Both the position numbers and the translations under genes were made by a program. This document shows, piece after piece, positions 10,721 through 22,644 of a stretch of 64,000 bases of DNA. Location of the stretch: the NCBI RefSeq assembly GCF_963678635.1, contig NC_087069.1:56398061-56462060 (forward strand), written 5' to 3'. Within the stretch, counting starts at the first letter, position 1, and each line of letters begins with the position of its first letter. Under the pieces are notes generated by a model. That model saw only the letters and a program-made list of their open reading frames with translations. It was not told the DNA's origin and made no database searches. The DNA comes from Symsagittifera roscoffensis (lineage: Eukaryota > Xenacoelomorpha > Acoela > Convolutidae).

Positions 10721-11858
10721 TCATCTTTTTGCAGCAGCCGGTCCATGAGCTGGATTCGAACACACGACCTTCGTGTTAAAGGTCGTGCGTCTTGCCCAAT
10801 CAGCTATGAACAGTTTTCTGTACATATAGATTGCCGGTAAACATGGTTTTATAGTCAACACCATTAAGGTTAAAGTCACTAACAATGAAGAAAGGGTTTC
10901 CTCGCGATATCTTAACAAATTGGTCTTCACATTGAGCCTCACTCCAGCGGTTAGGCTGTCAGATGACCCGTTATTTGCTGCTGCTATCATAGTTGTTGAA
11001 TTATTGCTGTTTTGTGAGCATGACACCACTTTCAATTCTGATAGATCAGAGCAGTGCAAGTCAATTGTTGAATTATTGCTCATAGAGTTCATAGTTGTTG
11101 AATTATTGCTGTTTTGTGAGCATGACACCACTTTCAATTCTGATAGATCAGAGCACTGCAAGTCAATTGCTATGTCTTAATCAGTTCTTCATTGTTAGAA
11201 GTACCCGCCATGACGAGAAACAGGGTTCAACTTAGGACGTCTTTGGTGAGCTACTTTTCTGTCAGAGCAATGCTGTCCATGTTGTCCTCATAGAAGAGCA
11301 CCGGAGAGTGATATGCGACGTGATAATTGATGAGGCAACGGACATTGAAGAGAACAAGGTCAATAGTATGTTGAATTTTCGGATTGTCGTTGTGTTAGTC
11401 ATGGTAGTGAATCATCCTTGCAGTCCTTGTTCCGAGTTCTCGCAGTTTCATGTTTCTTAGTCGAAAGTGGTTGGTAGGAGTGCCCTGCTGGGCGAGTTCG
11501 TAGCCTCTCGCATGAAGACGTTCTTTTAACTTGTTCAGACGATAAGTCTTGACAAATGAAAACAGGTTTCCCGTAGTATCTCTTATCCTGGCTAGTGGCA
11601 AGAGGACTTATCTTTTCTCCCACTCGTTCGCCAGGATTGCCATGTTGGGACGTTTTGGATGTTTTGTCTTCTTGTCGGTGAGTTGACCCAGGCGGTAAAT
11701 GTATTGACTTGGCAGCTAATCCCAAGGTGGTTGATGACTTCATCGAGAGAAGCCTTATATTTGGTGCAACCTAATTCGCAAGATATTTCTGCCACCTTTT
11801 GGGGCACCTTTACAGCTTTTTCATAGCATGTGCTTTGACATTCGAATTGTAATAACAT
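10721..11858 (-). pseudogene. Coding-like minus-strand relic (copy 2)
   Basis: This duplicate of the 7027-8164 relic has the same stops and frame breaks. The decay therefore predates the duplication. Confidence 0.3.
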
Positions 11859-12124
11859 AACTCAGTTGGTGCATTTTAAATTCATCTAATGAACCGAAAA
11901 GAGTGATTTGATTCTAACAACATAAAATAAAGAAAAATCTATTTCAGAAAATTTCTTACTCAATATATCTCGCAATTTTTTGAAATGTATATTTATACGT
12001 AATATGGCTTTATGATTTGCGGTTTGTTACATGCAAAGTAATTGTGGATGCCTTCAGTTTTTTATATTCCAAATTATTACTTTGAGTCTATTCGTATTTG
12101 GTGCCACTTTTGCTGAATCGAATT

Positions 12125-12363
12125 GACAATTTATTAGCATATGTAGCTGCTTTGTTCGTGACTAGTGTTAACCTTGCGTGGCGGAGTGGATAGTGCGTGA
12201 GACTTAAAATCTCTTGATTGCAGTAGGTCGCAGTTTCGAATCCTACACGTAGCCGAGTTTTTGCTGATTCGAGACATATTTCAACCTTTTCTTATTTCAT
12301 TTGATAGAGCTGCTTTTTGATCGTTTTCTCGCAAGTATTTGCAAAGCGCAGCTTCGCCTCTGG
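12125..12363 (+). mobile_element. SINE, tRNA-Leu-derived head (copy c)
   Basis: This is the duplicate of the 8431 SINE inside the second block, with the same head and the tail hairpin GCAAAGC-GCA-GCTTCGCC. Confidence 0.75.
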
Positions 12364-13244
12364 GTCGATAGACATTTTTGTGTCCGACATGATAAATTTG
12401 AATACGAATATCGATTATGTCGTCTTATTGAGAATAGTGAATAGCAGTAGCGGAACACGAATATCGATTGTGTTTGAAAATCGACGATCGTGAATAGTTT
12501 GATATGGATATCTATGACGTCTGATGATGAGATGTTTGGATGCTGGATATTGGAAGAGAATTTTTTGGTATGATTAGTGGTGATGAAATTGATGATTTGG
12601 TTTGATAGGGAAGAGGGAAAGATAGGGGTTCATCACGGCTACCCTTACATTAAGGCACTGAAAACTCACTAATTGATATGTTTATCACAAGTATAACATG
12701 GTTCACACAATAAAGATTCGATGCGGGTATGAGAACAACAATCACCGAAAAACTGAGGCAAACGCGAGAAAAAAAGACGATTACTTGTCAAGAAACTCTG
12801 GGTCATGAATTTTCCAAGCTGCAAAACGAATTTTGCAAGCTGCAAAACGGACTTCAACCCTACAAAGTCGTTCCTTCTGGTTATGGTCTGTTGGTTTGTC
12901 TAGTGAGCTATTCAACGAGCAGAAAAAGGAAGGAGATGATACATTTTTAAACTCCAAACTCAACAGCGCACTGACTAGATGTTGATTGAAATAAGTGATG
13001 AAAAAGGGAAGTAACTATGAGTTTAGCACACTCTGATAGTATAATCACCCGAATCAGAAAACAGTAGGAAGAAACAGATTGTTGTAAGGCTACCAATATC
13101 TAACAATTTTTCTATGAGTTCCCTAAATTGAATAAGTGCTGTCTATTATCAATAATTCAATAATACGAATGACTTTCGATCAACTTTAAAGCTATCTCTT
13201 TAAAAAATTGCATCAACTGTAAAAACTTGCATTTCCAGCGCTAG

Positions 13245-13533
13245 TTCCAACGATACATCGGAGTAGCAGCCATAATCGGATTACAGCAAGAAAACTTACA
13301 ACTAACCGTACGAGACGCTGCGCTACTACTCTATCAAGCTCTGCCAGTAGCCATCAAAGTGATTTTGCCCAACAGCGTCGCTTCCCTAAAAGATCTTTTT
13401 TCAATCGCCGGCTTCAAAAAGTTCACGTCTTGGAGTTACAGCAACTCCTATTCAACATAAAAGCAGACACGTCCGATGTTTTCCTGAGGAGCCTAATGAA
13501 AGAGCGTGTCGATTACCAGATTTGGCAGCCATA
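13245..13533 (+). pseudogene. Gag-like retroelement relic, longer copy with frameshift
   Basis: It shares LQLTVRDAALLLYQALP with the relic at 9551. It has lost a G after CTTTTTT (about 13400), so QKVHVLELQQLLFNIK is now in another frame. Beyond the point where copy 1 ends it continues ADTSDVFLRSLMKERVDYQI and stops near 13531. Confidence 0.4.
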
Positions 13534-14995
13534 GCTCAGCTTGACTAAGCAGTAGCCCACAGGATGGTAGAAGCAGCGCGATTCCACGCGCAAATTGCTC
13601 AAAGGCGAAAATGAATAAACACAGCAACTGACTAAAGTAACTAACCAAAATTAACGATTGTTCATTAAAGGCTGGTTGAGATCAAAAATGATCGTGCAAG
13701 AATCTTTTTAACGTGATAAACATTCCTTTTTATCATGGTATGTGAGATAAGTCGAAATGAAGACTACCTGGTGGACAGATTTCACAAAGAAAACAACAAA
13801 GCCTCAAAAAGGTTCAAAATCGCTCTCACGAAGTTGTCCACAAATCACCAACATATTGATAAGCAGCTCAACGAAATTGAAAAATCAGTCAGATCCGCAT
13901 TTAAAAGAGCGAGAAGCGACCAGATCTTACCCAGTTTTTCAAGGCTCAACACAAGCCAAATCAAAAAAGCCAATAAAGAGGACAATATCAACAAAAGTGG
14001 AAGTGCCAGACATCGTCAGAGAAATAAGCCATGGCAGTTTTTCATTCATTTCATCCAAACAGGATTTCAAACATTAAATCCAATCAAAGCTGAGCAGTAT
14101 CAACAGTGGTAACGAAACCCGCAGTGCTCAGTCGTGTACCAAAATTTAAAAAAGTCGGCCAATAGTCAATAACCAACCATCGTTGCACCTACAACCACCT
14201 CAGAATTACTCGAAACAACAAAATATATTAAATCGTACGTCACAAGGTTAGCTGTAGAGAAACAAGACTCGTTAAAAAGCTTCAAGTCAGCATTCATATT
14301 TTTATTCAAGTTATTTTCGAAGCCGCCTGTTAGCGAGAATTGAGGGATAATTCAAAATGATTATATAGGTGGTCCATTTCTAAGGAGTTAATTGTTTACC
14401 AGGATTGGGATTGTAAACGTGATCACCTTGCATTGGTTGTGAAATGTGAAAGTTGTTCTTATTTTGTTTGCATCATTTAGGGGCTCAAAAGTGGATTCAA
14501 TGTTTTCGTTCTTTTGTACATGGCCACGGTGGTCTTCATTAGTTTTAGAGTTCCACAGGGGTGTATGCACGTTGGCATCTTCAGTACCAAATCATCAATG
14601 GAAATTTGAGACGAACTGGTTGCCTATGCTTTACCTAATATCTGTTTCGTCACAAGTAGATTCAATTTTTCGTCTCGATTTATAGAAGGTAAATGCTGGC
14701 TGTCATTTTTGTTGTTTCAACATTTGCAGAAAAATGAGAAATAGACATTAAATGGAACAGGTTGATTAAGAAACTGCATTTTCAGGTGCTTTCCTGGGAA
14801 TTCCGTTATTGTTATTAATAAATGTTTTTTTTTCAAAAAGGCGTCTGTAGGCAGATACGGAATTTTGGTTACATTGGGGGCTTGTGGAGCGAATGGTTTC
14901 AATGTGGAGGGTTTTGGTTTTTTGGCTCCAAAGGTGGATGGAGCCATGCTTTCTGTATCGAGAACAAACAGTTTCATGTTTCTGATTTAAATGTA
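13534..14995. other. Unassigned stretch; A-rich open frames 13735-14112
   Basis: From about 13500 to 14300 the plus strand is A-rich, opposite to the T-rich introns around it, and two overlapping frames stay open for 106 and 125 codons (for example HIDKQLNEIEKSVRSAFKRA). This may be more of the retroelement relic just upstream. I do not recognise it. The rest (14300-14995) shows nothing recognisable. Confidence 0.35.
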
Positions 14996-15030
14996 ATTTC
15001 GAGCGAATAAAGCGAGCGAGCAAGCCTTAT

Positions 15031-18000
15031 TGTCGTTCTGGCTAGTATTTGGTACACGTGAGATACTCTACACTTAAGGCTGCAAGGGGCGTGTAGTTCT
15101 TGAGGCTAAAGTTATCGCTTGTTTTCTTATTGCACTTTATAGAGCTGTTTTTTGTCGTTCTGGCTAGTATTTGGTACACGTGAGATACTCTACACTTAAG
15201 GCTGCAAGGGGCGTGTAGTTCTCGAGGCTAAAGTTATCGCTTGTTTTCTTATTGCACTTTATAGAGCTGTTTTTTTTGTCGTTCTGGCTAGTATTTGGTA
15301 CACGTGAGATACTCTACACTTAAGGCTGCAAGGGGCGTGTAGTTCTCGAGGCTAAAGTTATCGCTTGTTTTCTTATTGCACTTTATAGAGCTGTTTTTTT
15401 TGTCGTTCTGGCTAGTATTTGGTACACGTGAGATACTCTACACTTAAGGCTGCAAGGGGCGTGTAGTTCTTGAGGCTAAAGTTATCGCTTGTTTTCTTAT
15501 TGCACTTTATAGAGCTGTTTTTTGTCGTTCTGGCTAGTATTTGGTACACGTGAGATACCCTACACTTAAGGCTGCAAGGGGCGTGTAGTTCTCGAGGCTA
15601 AAGTTATCACTTGTTTTCTTATTGCACTTTATAGAGCTGTTTTTTTTTGTCGTTCTTGCTAGTATTTGGTACACGTGAGATACTCTACACTTAAGGCTGC
15701 AAGGGGCGTGTAGTTCTCGAGGCTAAAGTTATCGCTTGTTTTCTTATTGCACTTAATAGAGCTGTTTTTTTTTGTCGTTCTGGCTAGTATTTGGTACACG
15801 TGAGATACTCTAGACTTAAGGCTGCAAGGGGCGTGTAGTTCTTGAGGCTAAAGTTATCGCTTGTTTTCTTATTGCACTTTATAGCTGTTTTTTTTGTCGT
15901 TCTGGCTAGTATTTGGTACACGTGAGATACTCTACACTTAAGGCTGCAAGGGGCGTGTAGTTCTCGAGGCTAAAGTTATCGCTTGTTTTCTTATTGCACT
16001 TTATAGAGCTGTTTTTTTGTCGTTCTGGCTAGTATTTGGTACACGTGAGATACTCTACACTTAAGGCTGCAAGGGGCGTGTAGTTCTCGAGGCTAAAGTT
16101 ATCGCTTGTTTTCTTATTGCACTGTATAGAGCTCTTTTTTTGTCGTTCTGGCTAGTATTTGGTACACGTTTGATACTCTACACTTCAGGCTGCAAGGGGC
16201 GTGTAGTTCTCGAGGCTAATGTTATCGCTTGTTTTCTTATTGCACTTTATAGAGCTGTTTTTTTGTCGTTCTGGCTGGTATTTGGTACACGTGAGATACT
16301 CTACACTTAAGGCTGCAAGGGGCGTGTAGTTCTCGAGGCTAAAGTTATCGCTTGTTTTCTTATTGCACTTTATAGAGCTGTTTTTTGTCGTTCTGGCTAG
16401 TATTTGGTACACGTGAGATACTCTACACTTAAGGCTGCAAGGGGCGTGTAGTTCTCGAGGCTAAAGTTATCGCTTTTTTTCTTATTGCACTTTATAGAGC
16501 TGTTTTTTTTGTCGTTCTGGCTAGTATTTGGTACACGTGAGATACTCTACACTTAAGGCTGCAAGGGGCGTGTAGTTCTCGAGGCTAAATTTATCGCTTG
16601 TTTTCTTATTGCACTTTATAGAGCTGTTTTTTTTTGTCGTTCTGGCTAGTATTTGGTACACGTGAGATACTCTACACTTAAGGCTGCAAGGGGCGTGTAG
16701 TTCTCGAGGCTAAAGTTATCGCTTGTTTTCTTATTGCACTTTATAGAGCTGTTTTTTTGTCGTTCTGGCTAGTATTTGGTACACGTGAGATACTCTACAC
16801 TTAAGGCTGCAAGGGGCGTGTAGTTCTTGAGGCTAAAGTTATCGCTTGTTTTCTTATTGCACTTTATAGAGCTGTTTTTTGTCGTTCTGGCTAGTATTTG
16901 GTACACGTGAGATACCCTACACTTAAGGCTGCAAGGGGCGTGTAGTTCTCGAGGCTAAAGTTATCGCTTGTTTTCTTATTGCACTTTATAGAGCTGTTTT
17001 TTTTCTCGTTCTTGCTAGTATTTGGTACACGTGAGATACTCTACACTTAAGGCTGCAAGGGGCGTGTAGTTCTCGAGGCTAAAGTTATCGCTTGTTTTCT
17101 TTTTGCACTTTCTAGAGCTGTTTTTTTTTGTCGTTCTGGCTAGTATTTGGTACACGTGAGATACTCTAGACTTAAGGCTGCAAGGGGCGTGTAGTTCTTG
17201 AGGCTAAAGTTATCGCTTGTTTTCTTATTGCACTTTATAGAGCTGTTTTTTTGTCGTTCTGGCTAGTATTTGGTACACGTGAGATACTCTACACTTAAGG
17301 CTGCAAGGGGCGTGTAGTTCTCGAGGCTAAAGTTATCGCTTGTTTTCTTATTGCACTTTATAGAGCTGTTTTTTTTTGTCGTTCTGGCTAGTATTTGGTA
17401 CACGTGAGATACTCTACACTTAAGGCTGCAAGGGGCGTGTAGTTCTCGAGGCTAAAGTTATCGCTTGTTTTCTTATTGCACTGTATAGAGCTCTTTTTTT
17501 GTCGTTCTGGCTAGTATTTGGTACACGTGAGATACTCTACACTTCAGGCTGCAAGGGGCGTGTAGTTCTCGAGGCTAAAGTTATCGCTTGTTTTCTTATT
17601 GCACTTTATAGAGCTGTTTTTTTGTCGTTCTGGCTGGTATTTGGTACACGTGAGATACTCTACACTTAAGGCTGCAAGGGGCGTGTAGTTCTCGAGCCTA
17701 AAGTTATCGCTTGTTTTCTTATTGCACTTTATAGAGCTGTTTTTTGTCGTTCTGGCTAGTATTTGGTACACGTGAGATACTCTACACTTAAGGCTGCAAG
17801 GGGCGTGTAGTTCTCGAGGCTAAAGTTATCGCTTGTTTTCTTATTGCACTTTATAGAGCTGTTTTTTTGTCGTTCTGGCTAGTATTTGGTACACGTGAGA
17901 TACTCTACACTTAAGGCTGCAAGGGGCGTGTAGTTCTCGAGGCTAAAGTTATCGCTTGTTTTCTTATTGCACTTTATAGAGCTGTTTTTTGTCGTTCTGG

Positions 18001-18088
18001 CTAGTATTTGGTACACGTGAGATACTCTACACTTAAGGCTGCAAGGGGCGTGTAGTTCTTGAGGCTGAAGTTATCACATGTTTTCTTA
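15031..18088 (+). repeat. Satellite array of about 25 units, period about 123 bp, derived from a SINE tail
   Basis: Units starting GTCGTTCTGGCTAGTATTTG begin at 15032, 15154, 15278, 15402, 15524, 15649, 15774, 15896, 16019, 16142 and so on to 17991. Length varies 122-125 bp, almost entirely in a T run. Each unit has an inverted repeat CTACAC..GTGTAG. The half TTCTCGAGGCTAAAGTTATC to TTTATAGAGCTG matches the SINE tails at 8560-8640, 19855-19930 and 31091-31170. Rare variants recur 11 units apart (see findings). Minus-strand open frames at 16185-16412 and 17544-17771 are artefacts of the array. Confidence 0.95.
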
Positions 18089-19190
18089 TTTGTCCTACAT
18101 TTCCGCCATTTTTATAGTTTCAGAATGCCTTTTCTAACAGTCAATTTTGCACGTTTTGTGAAGTTTTAATTTTTTTTTGTCTTTTGTTTCTTTGAAGTTT
18201 CCTTCGGCTTGAATTGTTTGAGTTATCGTGTTCCGAAATTAGAATTTTATGTGTGTTTTTATTTCAGGCGGATCGAAAAATTTCCAGCATTTTTTTAGCG
18301 TAGTCATTGGTTGGTATATTTTGTCTCTATTTAAAAAAAATTTATTGTTCGACTGGCTCTTGTCTCATTTTATATTTCGTGTGCCGTGCTATCTTTGTGC
18401 TGAGTCGCAAGTGGAGAGGAGCTCCGCAGTGCATCTGTGTTTCAAATTGTTCACGCTCTGCGGTTTTTTCTCTCAGCAGAGTTCGTGACTCTGGTGTTTT
18501 TTCTGTCGTTTCCACAACAAATGTCAATTAGACATAAATATGTTGAAAGGTTTTGCACGAAAATATATCCCAAATTAAAGAATTTAAAGAGCATATTTAA
18601 TCTTTTATTTTATCACCTTGCTATAAAATTTATTTGTTGCTTTTGCCAAAGTTTTCCTCACGTTTCTTTTTGACCAAATAGCTTTTGTGAGCCTTTCATC
18701 GGTGTTTTTGATTTTTTGCTCAAATTTGGTCGGCCAAGTCTCATGTTAGATTAAAAGTTGTCAAAAGTTTTATTGCATTGAAATATACCCCTGCTGAGAA
18801 TGAGTTGCTGGAGCCGTTTTGTTAATTGCCTTCTTAAAGTGTTGAACAAGTGTGACATCAGGTACTTAAGTGTTTCACCGAGGAAAATTACTTTAAAGTA
18901 TGATATTTTTCGAGAAAGTGCAAAGTTCAAGTGATTGAAATCGAGTTATTACATCAGTTTTGAGAGTTGGAACTTCAAATTACAACCGATTGAAAAATAA
19001 ATGAAATTAATTGGCTGTTGAAATTATAGGAAATTAGACGAGAAGCAAACTAGACGTGACCAAAAAAAAAAGAATTTTGATGCGCCGATTCAAAACTACA
19101 ATTATGAGAAATAAGACGTAATTGTATTTTTATCGTTTCTGTACTTTGTTTACTGACTACAAATAACTTTCGCTGACGACAATTAACTTT
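18089..19190. other. Unassigned T-rich intronic sequence
   Basis: Open frames at 18249-18531 have no recognisable similarity. Around 18403-18440, GTCGCAAGTGGAGAGGAGCT resembles a decayed version of the terminal hairpin found in the other repeats. Confidence 0.4.
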
Positions 19191-19194
19191 CGTT

Positions 19195-20222
19195 TGAGCT
19201 TTCTTAAATGCAAATCAGTTTTTCACTTTTCGCAGTTGTATAATTTATGCAGTTCGTAAGTGTTTATAAAATTCAGATAAACTCTTTGTAAATCATTCAA
19301 AATAAGTATTTTGATATGCAATGGCATTAAGTAATCTTTTGTTTTTTGTGAAATTTTGTTTTAAGCAATAAGTTTTGTAGGTCTTTGCGTTTCGTACAAA
19401 ATGCTCGTTTTTGCAAAAAAAAATGACGCCTGGATTCAATTTTACTAGAAACGTCTAGTTTGCTTTCCGTTTTTTTCCTGCCACCAAAAATTTATATATT
19501 ATTAAGGGAGTTAGGAAATTAGACGACAAACAAATTAGTTGAACCGAAAGTAACTGAAGTTAGATAATAACTTGAGTGCAAACTGCGTGAGAATTGTTTA
19601 CAGAGTTAAGATATCTTCACACTAGGGAGGTTGCGAGCGTTAGTGTTTTCGTACCAACCTTCTTTTTTTCCTAACGCAATCAAAAGTGTTAATTGAAAAC
19701 TTCACTGTCACATTGGAAATTGCATAGCATCTGTTCTCTGCTTTATTTGTGACCAGTGTTTGTGATTAATTAGGCGTACCTGAGTTGTTAGTGCTTGAGT
19801 CTCAAAATCTCCAGGTCGCAGTGGGTCGTAGGTTCGAATCCGAGACGTAGCCGATTTTTATTTAATTCGAGGCTTATTTCTATTTTTCTTTTTCACATTA
19901 TAGACTTGCTTTGTGTCGTTTTCCCGCTGGGTTTGCGAAGCACAGCTTCGCCTCGATGTTTGATAGAGTAAAGACTGGTTGTCGAACCGCAAATCAGGTT
20001 TATCATTTTAGTTGTATAATTTATGCTGACAAAATTTATTGTTCAAAATAAAAATTCACAAGCACAAGAAGAGTATAAAATGCCATTGCATATCAAAATA
20101 ATTATCATGAATGATTTATAAAATTTTAATCCGAATATTATAAAAACATTTTTGAATTGCTTAATTATACAATTTCTTCATGTGAAAAGTGATTTGCACT
20201 GAAGAATGCGCTGTCGATTTTG
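19195..20222. repeat. Inverted repeat, two arms of about 145 bp around a SINE
   Basis: Arm 1 is 19195-19342 and arm 2 is 20073-20222 in reverse orientation. The best block is a perfect 20-base match, TTTTGATATGCAATGGCATT against its reverse complement at about 20079. TAAATCATTCA and TGCAAATCA blocks also match in the right order. The about 730-bp spacer contains the SINE at 19707-19954. A second, shorter inverted pair (AAGCAAACTAGACGT at 19044, complement at 19454) lies on the left side. It may be a foldback or MITE-type element. No target duplication was identified. Confidence 0.75.
19707..19954 (+). mobile_element. SINE, tRNA-Leu-derived head (copy d)
   Basis: The leader is GCATAGCATCTGTTCTCTGC. 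The head has GAGTCTCAAAATCTC (CAA in the loop) and a clean box B, GGTTCGAATCC. The tail TTCGAGGCTTATTTC matches the satellite unit, and it ends GCGAAGC-ACA-GCTTCGCC. It is independent of the 8431 group by sequence divergence. Confidence 0.75.
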
Positions 20223-20259
20223 TCGATTTTTCACTACTTTTTTATCTTCATATACCAAA

Positions 20260-21234
20260 GGGTAAATTTAATGCGTGTGTCTTTAGTTTTTGTCTAATCC
20301 AAATCTCTCTGTTAGAAAAGAAAAAAAAACTGACATAAAAAATGATTTTTTTTCGGATGCTTGGTCTCTGATTTTTTTTAAATCAAAAAGTGCGGGAATT
20401 AGTTTTAATTTGATCTGTTTACTGTTTTAGGATTGAGCAGTTTTGTTTGAAATTGGTTCAAGTTGATGACGTATTATTTTAATATGTCAAAATTATTTGA
20501 AAAAAAAATCATAAATTTCCAGAATGTTTGTTTTTTGCAATTTTGACCTAACTGTCTTGTCTATGAAGATATGTGGCAAGTTTTGAACGCGATTCAGGAG
20601 TGGGATTTTTCTAGCTAAAAATTGTGAATTTGTTTTTTTTCGTGTTTTCTTCATTGGGATTTCTTGTTATTACCTTTTTTTGTTGTGAGCCACCCTCTCT
20701 GTTAACGTTCTTTATCAACTTCATAATCGTTAGGTTTGATATAATTGGATTAATTTTATAAGCCTTAAGAGTTTTACAGGTTTTCAGCGAGCTTTTTTTG
20801 TAGAATTTGTTTGAAACTTATGCTTTTGTTTATTTGTAGTTTTTTTTCAGTTTGATCTTCGTTTATAGCAAATAACGGGCAAGCCCTTTTCGTAAACTCA
20901 ATGTTTCTGTAGTACATTTTTCTTTATTTGCAAGATTTAAAGCAAAATTTGTGAGTACATTCAGAACTATTGGATATCGAATTTGAGCAAAATTTTTTTT
21001 ATCATTTCCATCTATTGCTTATGAGAAAGACATGAATGGAGTTTGTGTTGCCCGAATCCTTCTTATTTTGCAGGTCATCAATTTTTTAAACTATTGCATT
21101 AAAATGTTTCTTGATTTTTGAAACCGATTTCCTTCAAGTGTTTTTTACTTCGTTTCAGCCTCATAATCTTTTGATATTTCTCGTTTTTTTTTTGTATCGC
21201 ATGTGATGCGAAGCTCAGCTTCGCCTTTGTGTAA
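20260..21234 (+). repeat. Interspersed repeat family C, copy 1
   Basis: It is collinear with 47080-48812. Shared blocks include TTTCGGATGC-TGGT-TCTGA, AAATTGGTTCAAGTTGATG, a GTGGCAAG..GATTCAGG block and AGAAAGAAATGGATGGAGTT-like sequence. Both copies end at the hairpin GCGAAGCTCAGCTTCGCC followed by TNTGTGTAATAA. No coding capacity was recognised. Confidence 0.7.
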
Positions 21235-21663
21235 TAAATTAATCCCATGTGCGCTGTAGTAAAGTAATCCCATAATCGTTACACAAATAAAATAAGAATT
21301 AAAGAATTCTTCTCCAAAAACACTCGAGAGAGCGCCATAAAGCTAAATCTAGCCTGTTTTCAGCCGTCTTAGGCTGTCCAATTGATGTCAATAATTTGCT
21401 CTAACACAGTGTAATGGACTAGTTTCGTAAGCATATAAAGTGCCCGGTTAATATTGAGTCGGATATTTTTGATAGGAAATGATGTGAGACTTTTCTTGAA
21501 CTCTTGTAGCAGTTACAAAGCATACGTGTTAAAGAATCAGTAAAAGGTGCTCTGTTCTGTTTCATAAGCAGACAAAATATTTTAGCTTATTTATTCTGTA
21601 GTTGCTGGAATTGATGCAGTTGTGCTTCTCTTTTAGTTTTTATTGTTTCTTCTTTTTGTTTAG
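21235..21663. other. End of intron 1, unassigned
   Basis: Nothing is recognisable except the splice context before exon 2, a T-rich tract (CTTCTTTTTGTTTAG) ending at AG 21662-21663. Confidence 0.5.
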
Positions 21664-21734
21664 ATTGTGTCTATCTGGAAAACAGGTCAGCAGACACTCC
21701 ATTCGACATCTGCACCCTCCTGAACTTCAAACTG
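21664..21734 (+). CDS. BAH-domain gene, exon 2
   Basis: This 71-nt exon was found by searching for the BAH strand missing between exons 1 and 3. It is preceded by CTTTTTGTTTAG and followed by GTTAGT. Entering in phase 1 (GG|AT becomes Asp) it reads CVYLENRSADTPFDICTLLN then FKL. With exon 1 this gives GTVYHRG-DCVYLENR, matching the known GTVYRPGDCVYIES pattern of RERE-type BAH domains, and FDICTLLNFKL fits the following FxICSIQDFKL strand. It leaves in phase 0, exactly what exon 3 requires. The size, phase at both ends and position within the domain all agree, so I consider it real despite its shortness. Confidence 0.88.
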
Positions 21735-22604
21735 GTTAGTACTTTCTTAGAAATCTACTGCTGCAGCCAGTAGATAATAACTGTTTCGGCGTTCACTCTT
21801 AGATTGAGTCATGGCATATGTTGGTGTGTTTTTCCACTTAATTGCAGGCATCATCTTGCAGGCGCTTTAAGAGATGCAGATGCCAAAAAATGTATTTTCA
21901 AATAGTTCTCTGAAAGTGTAGAGAAACTGGCCTGGTTGTAATTTCAGTTTTTCTAGTTCACAACTGAAGTTTGGATGAGAAGATGTGAGGTCACTTCCAA
22001 TCTAAGTTAACTTTAGTTCGAAGCCAATTATGATTTTTCCTTATTTTCGAACCTCATGTTTTTTTCTACCTCTGCTCAAAAATTCTGTTAATTTGTTTAC
22101 TTTTAACAGAATTTCTGTTAATTACTCTGTTTGTTTTATTATTGGCTAGTGCGATCTGAGCATTAGGTGGTACGTGTAAAGATGCTGATTATTCTCATCA
22201 CAGCTTGGCTCGTTTAGGAATTGTTGAATCAACCTTTAGTCTTGTTTTCACGTAGTTAATCGTCCTCCAAAGAATTTCTAAGAAGACTTGAGGTTGATTA
22301 ATTCCGGATTGGTCGGAACATAGGCTGTTTCCAAAAATGTCTTCAATATTTATAATTTGATGTGTTTCTAAGGACAATAACTTAGATTGTAGGCGATCTG
22401 ATTTGCCCGATGACCCCCATGTAAAATAAGAAACCAGTTGATGATTTGTGTGGCGGTAGTGGTCTTTATTGGAACAAGTGAGAAAGGGGGAATTTATTCT
22501 GGTGGATTTCATTCCATTAGACTAGAGGCGAAAAGAGTAGAAGAATGTGCAACTGGGCACTCAATGGGCAATGGAATCGAGTAAATAACTATCTCTTCCA
22601 CCAC

Positions 22605-22644
<40 letters not shown>

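Larger units (their letters stand above)
10211..13461. repeat. Segmental duplication, copy 2
   Basis: This is the partner of 6517-9767 at offset 3694. It carries the same SINE (12125-12363), the same minus-strand relics (10721-11858) and tRNA-like head (10730-10812), and the same Gag-like relic. Small differences such as CTCGCTCC/CTCACTCC (7247/10941) show the copies have started to diverge. Past 13461 the Gag-like relic continues, whereas copy 1 is cut off there. Confidence 0.92.

Noticed and set aside
16185-17771. Two 75-codon minus-strand frames in the satellite
   Set aside because: Both are the same satellite variants 11 units apart; the open frame follows from repeat duplication, not from coding.
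15031-18088. Hammerhead or similar ribozyme in satellite units
   Set aside because: I looked for a CTGATGA core with a matching GAAA; the units have a simple CTACAC/GTGTAG stem but no catalytic core.
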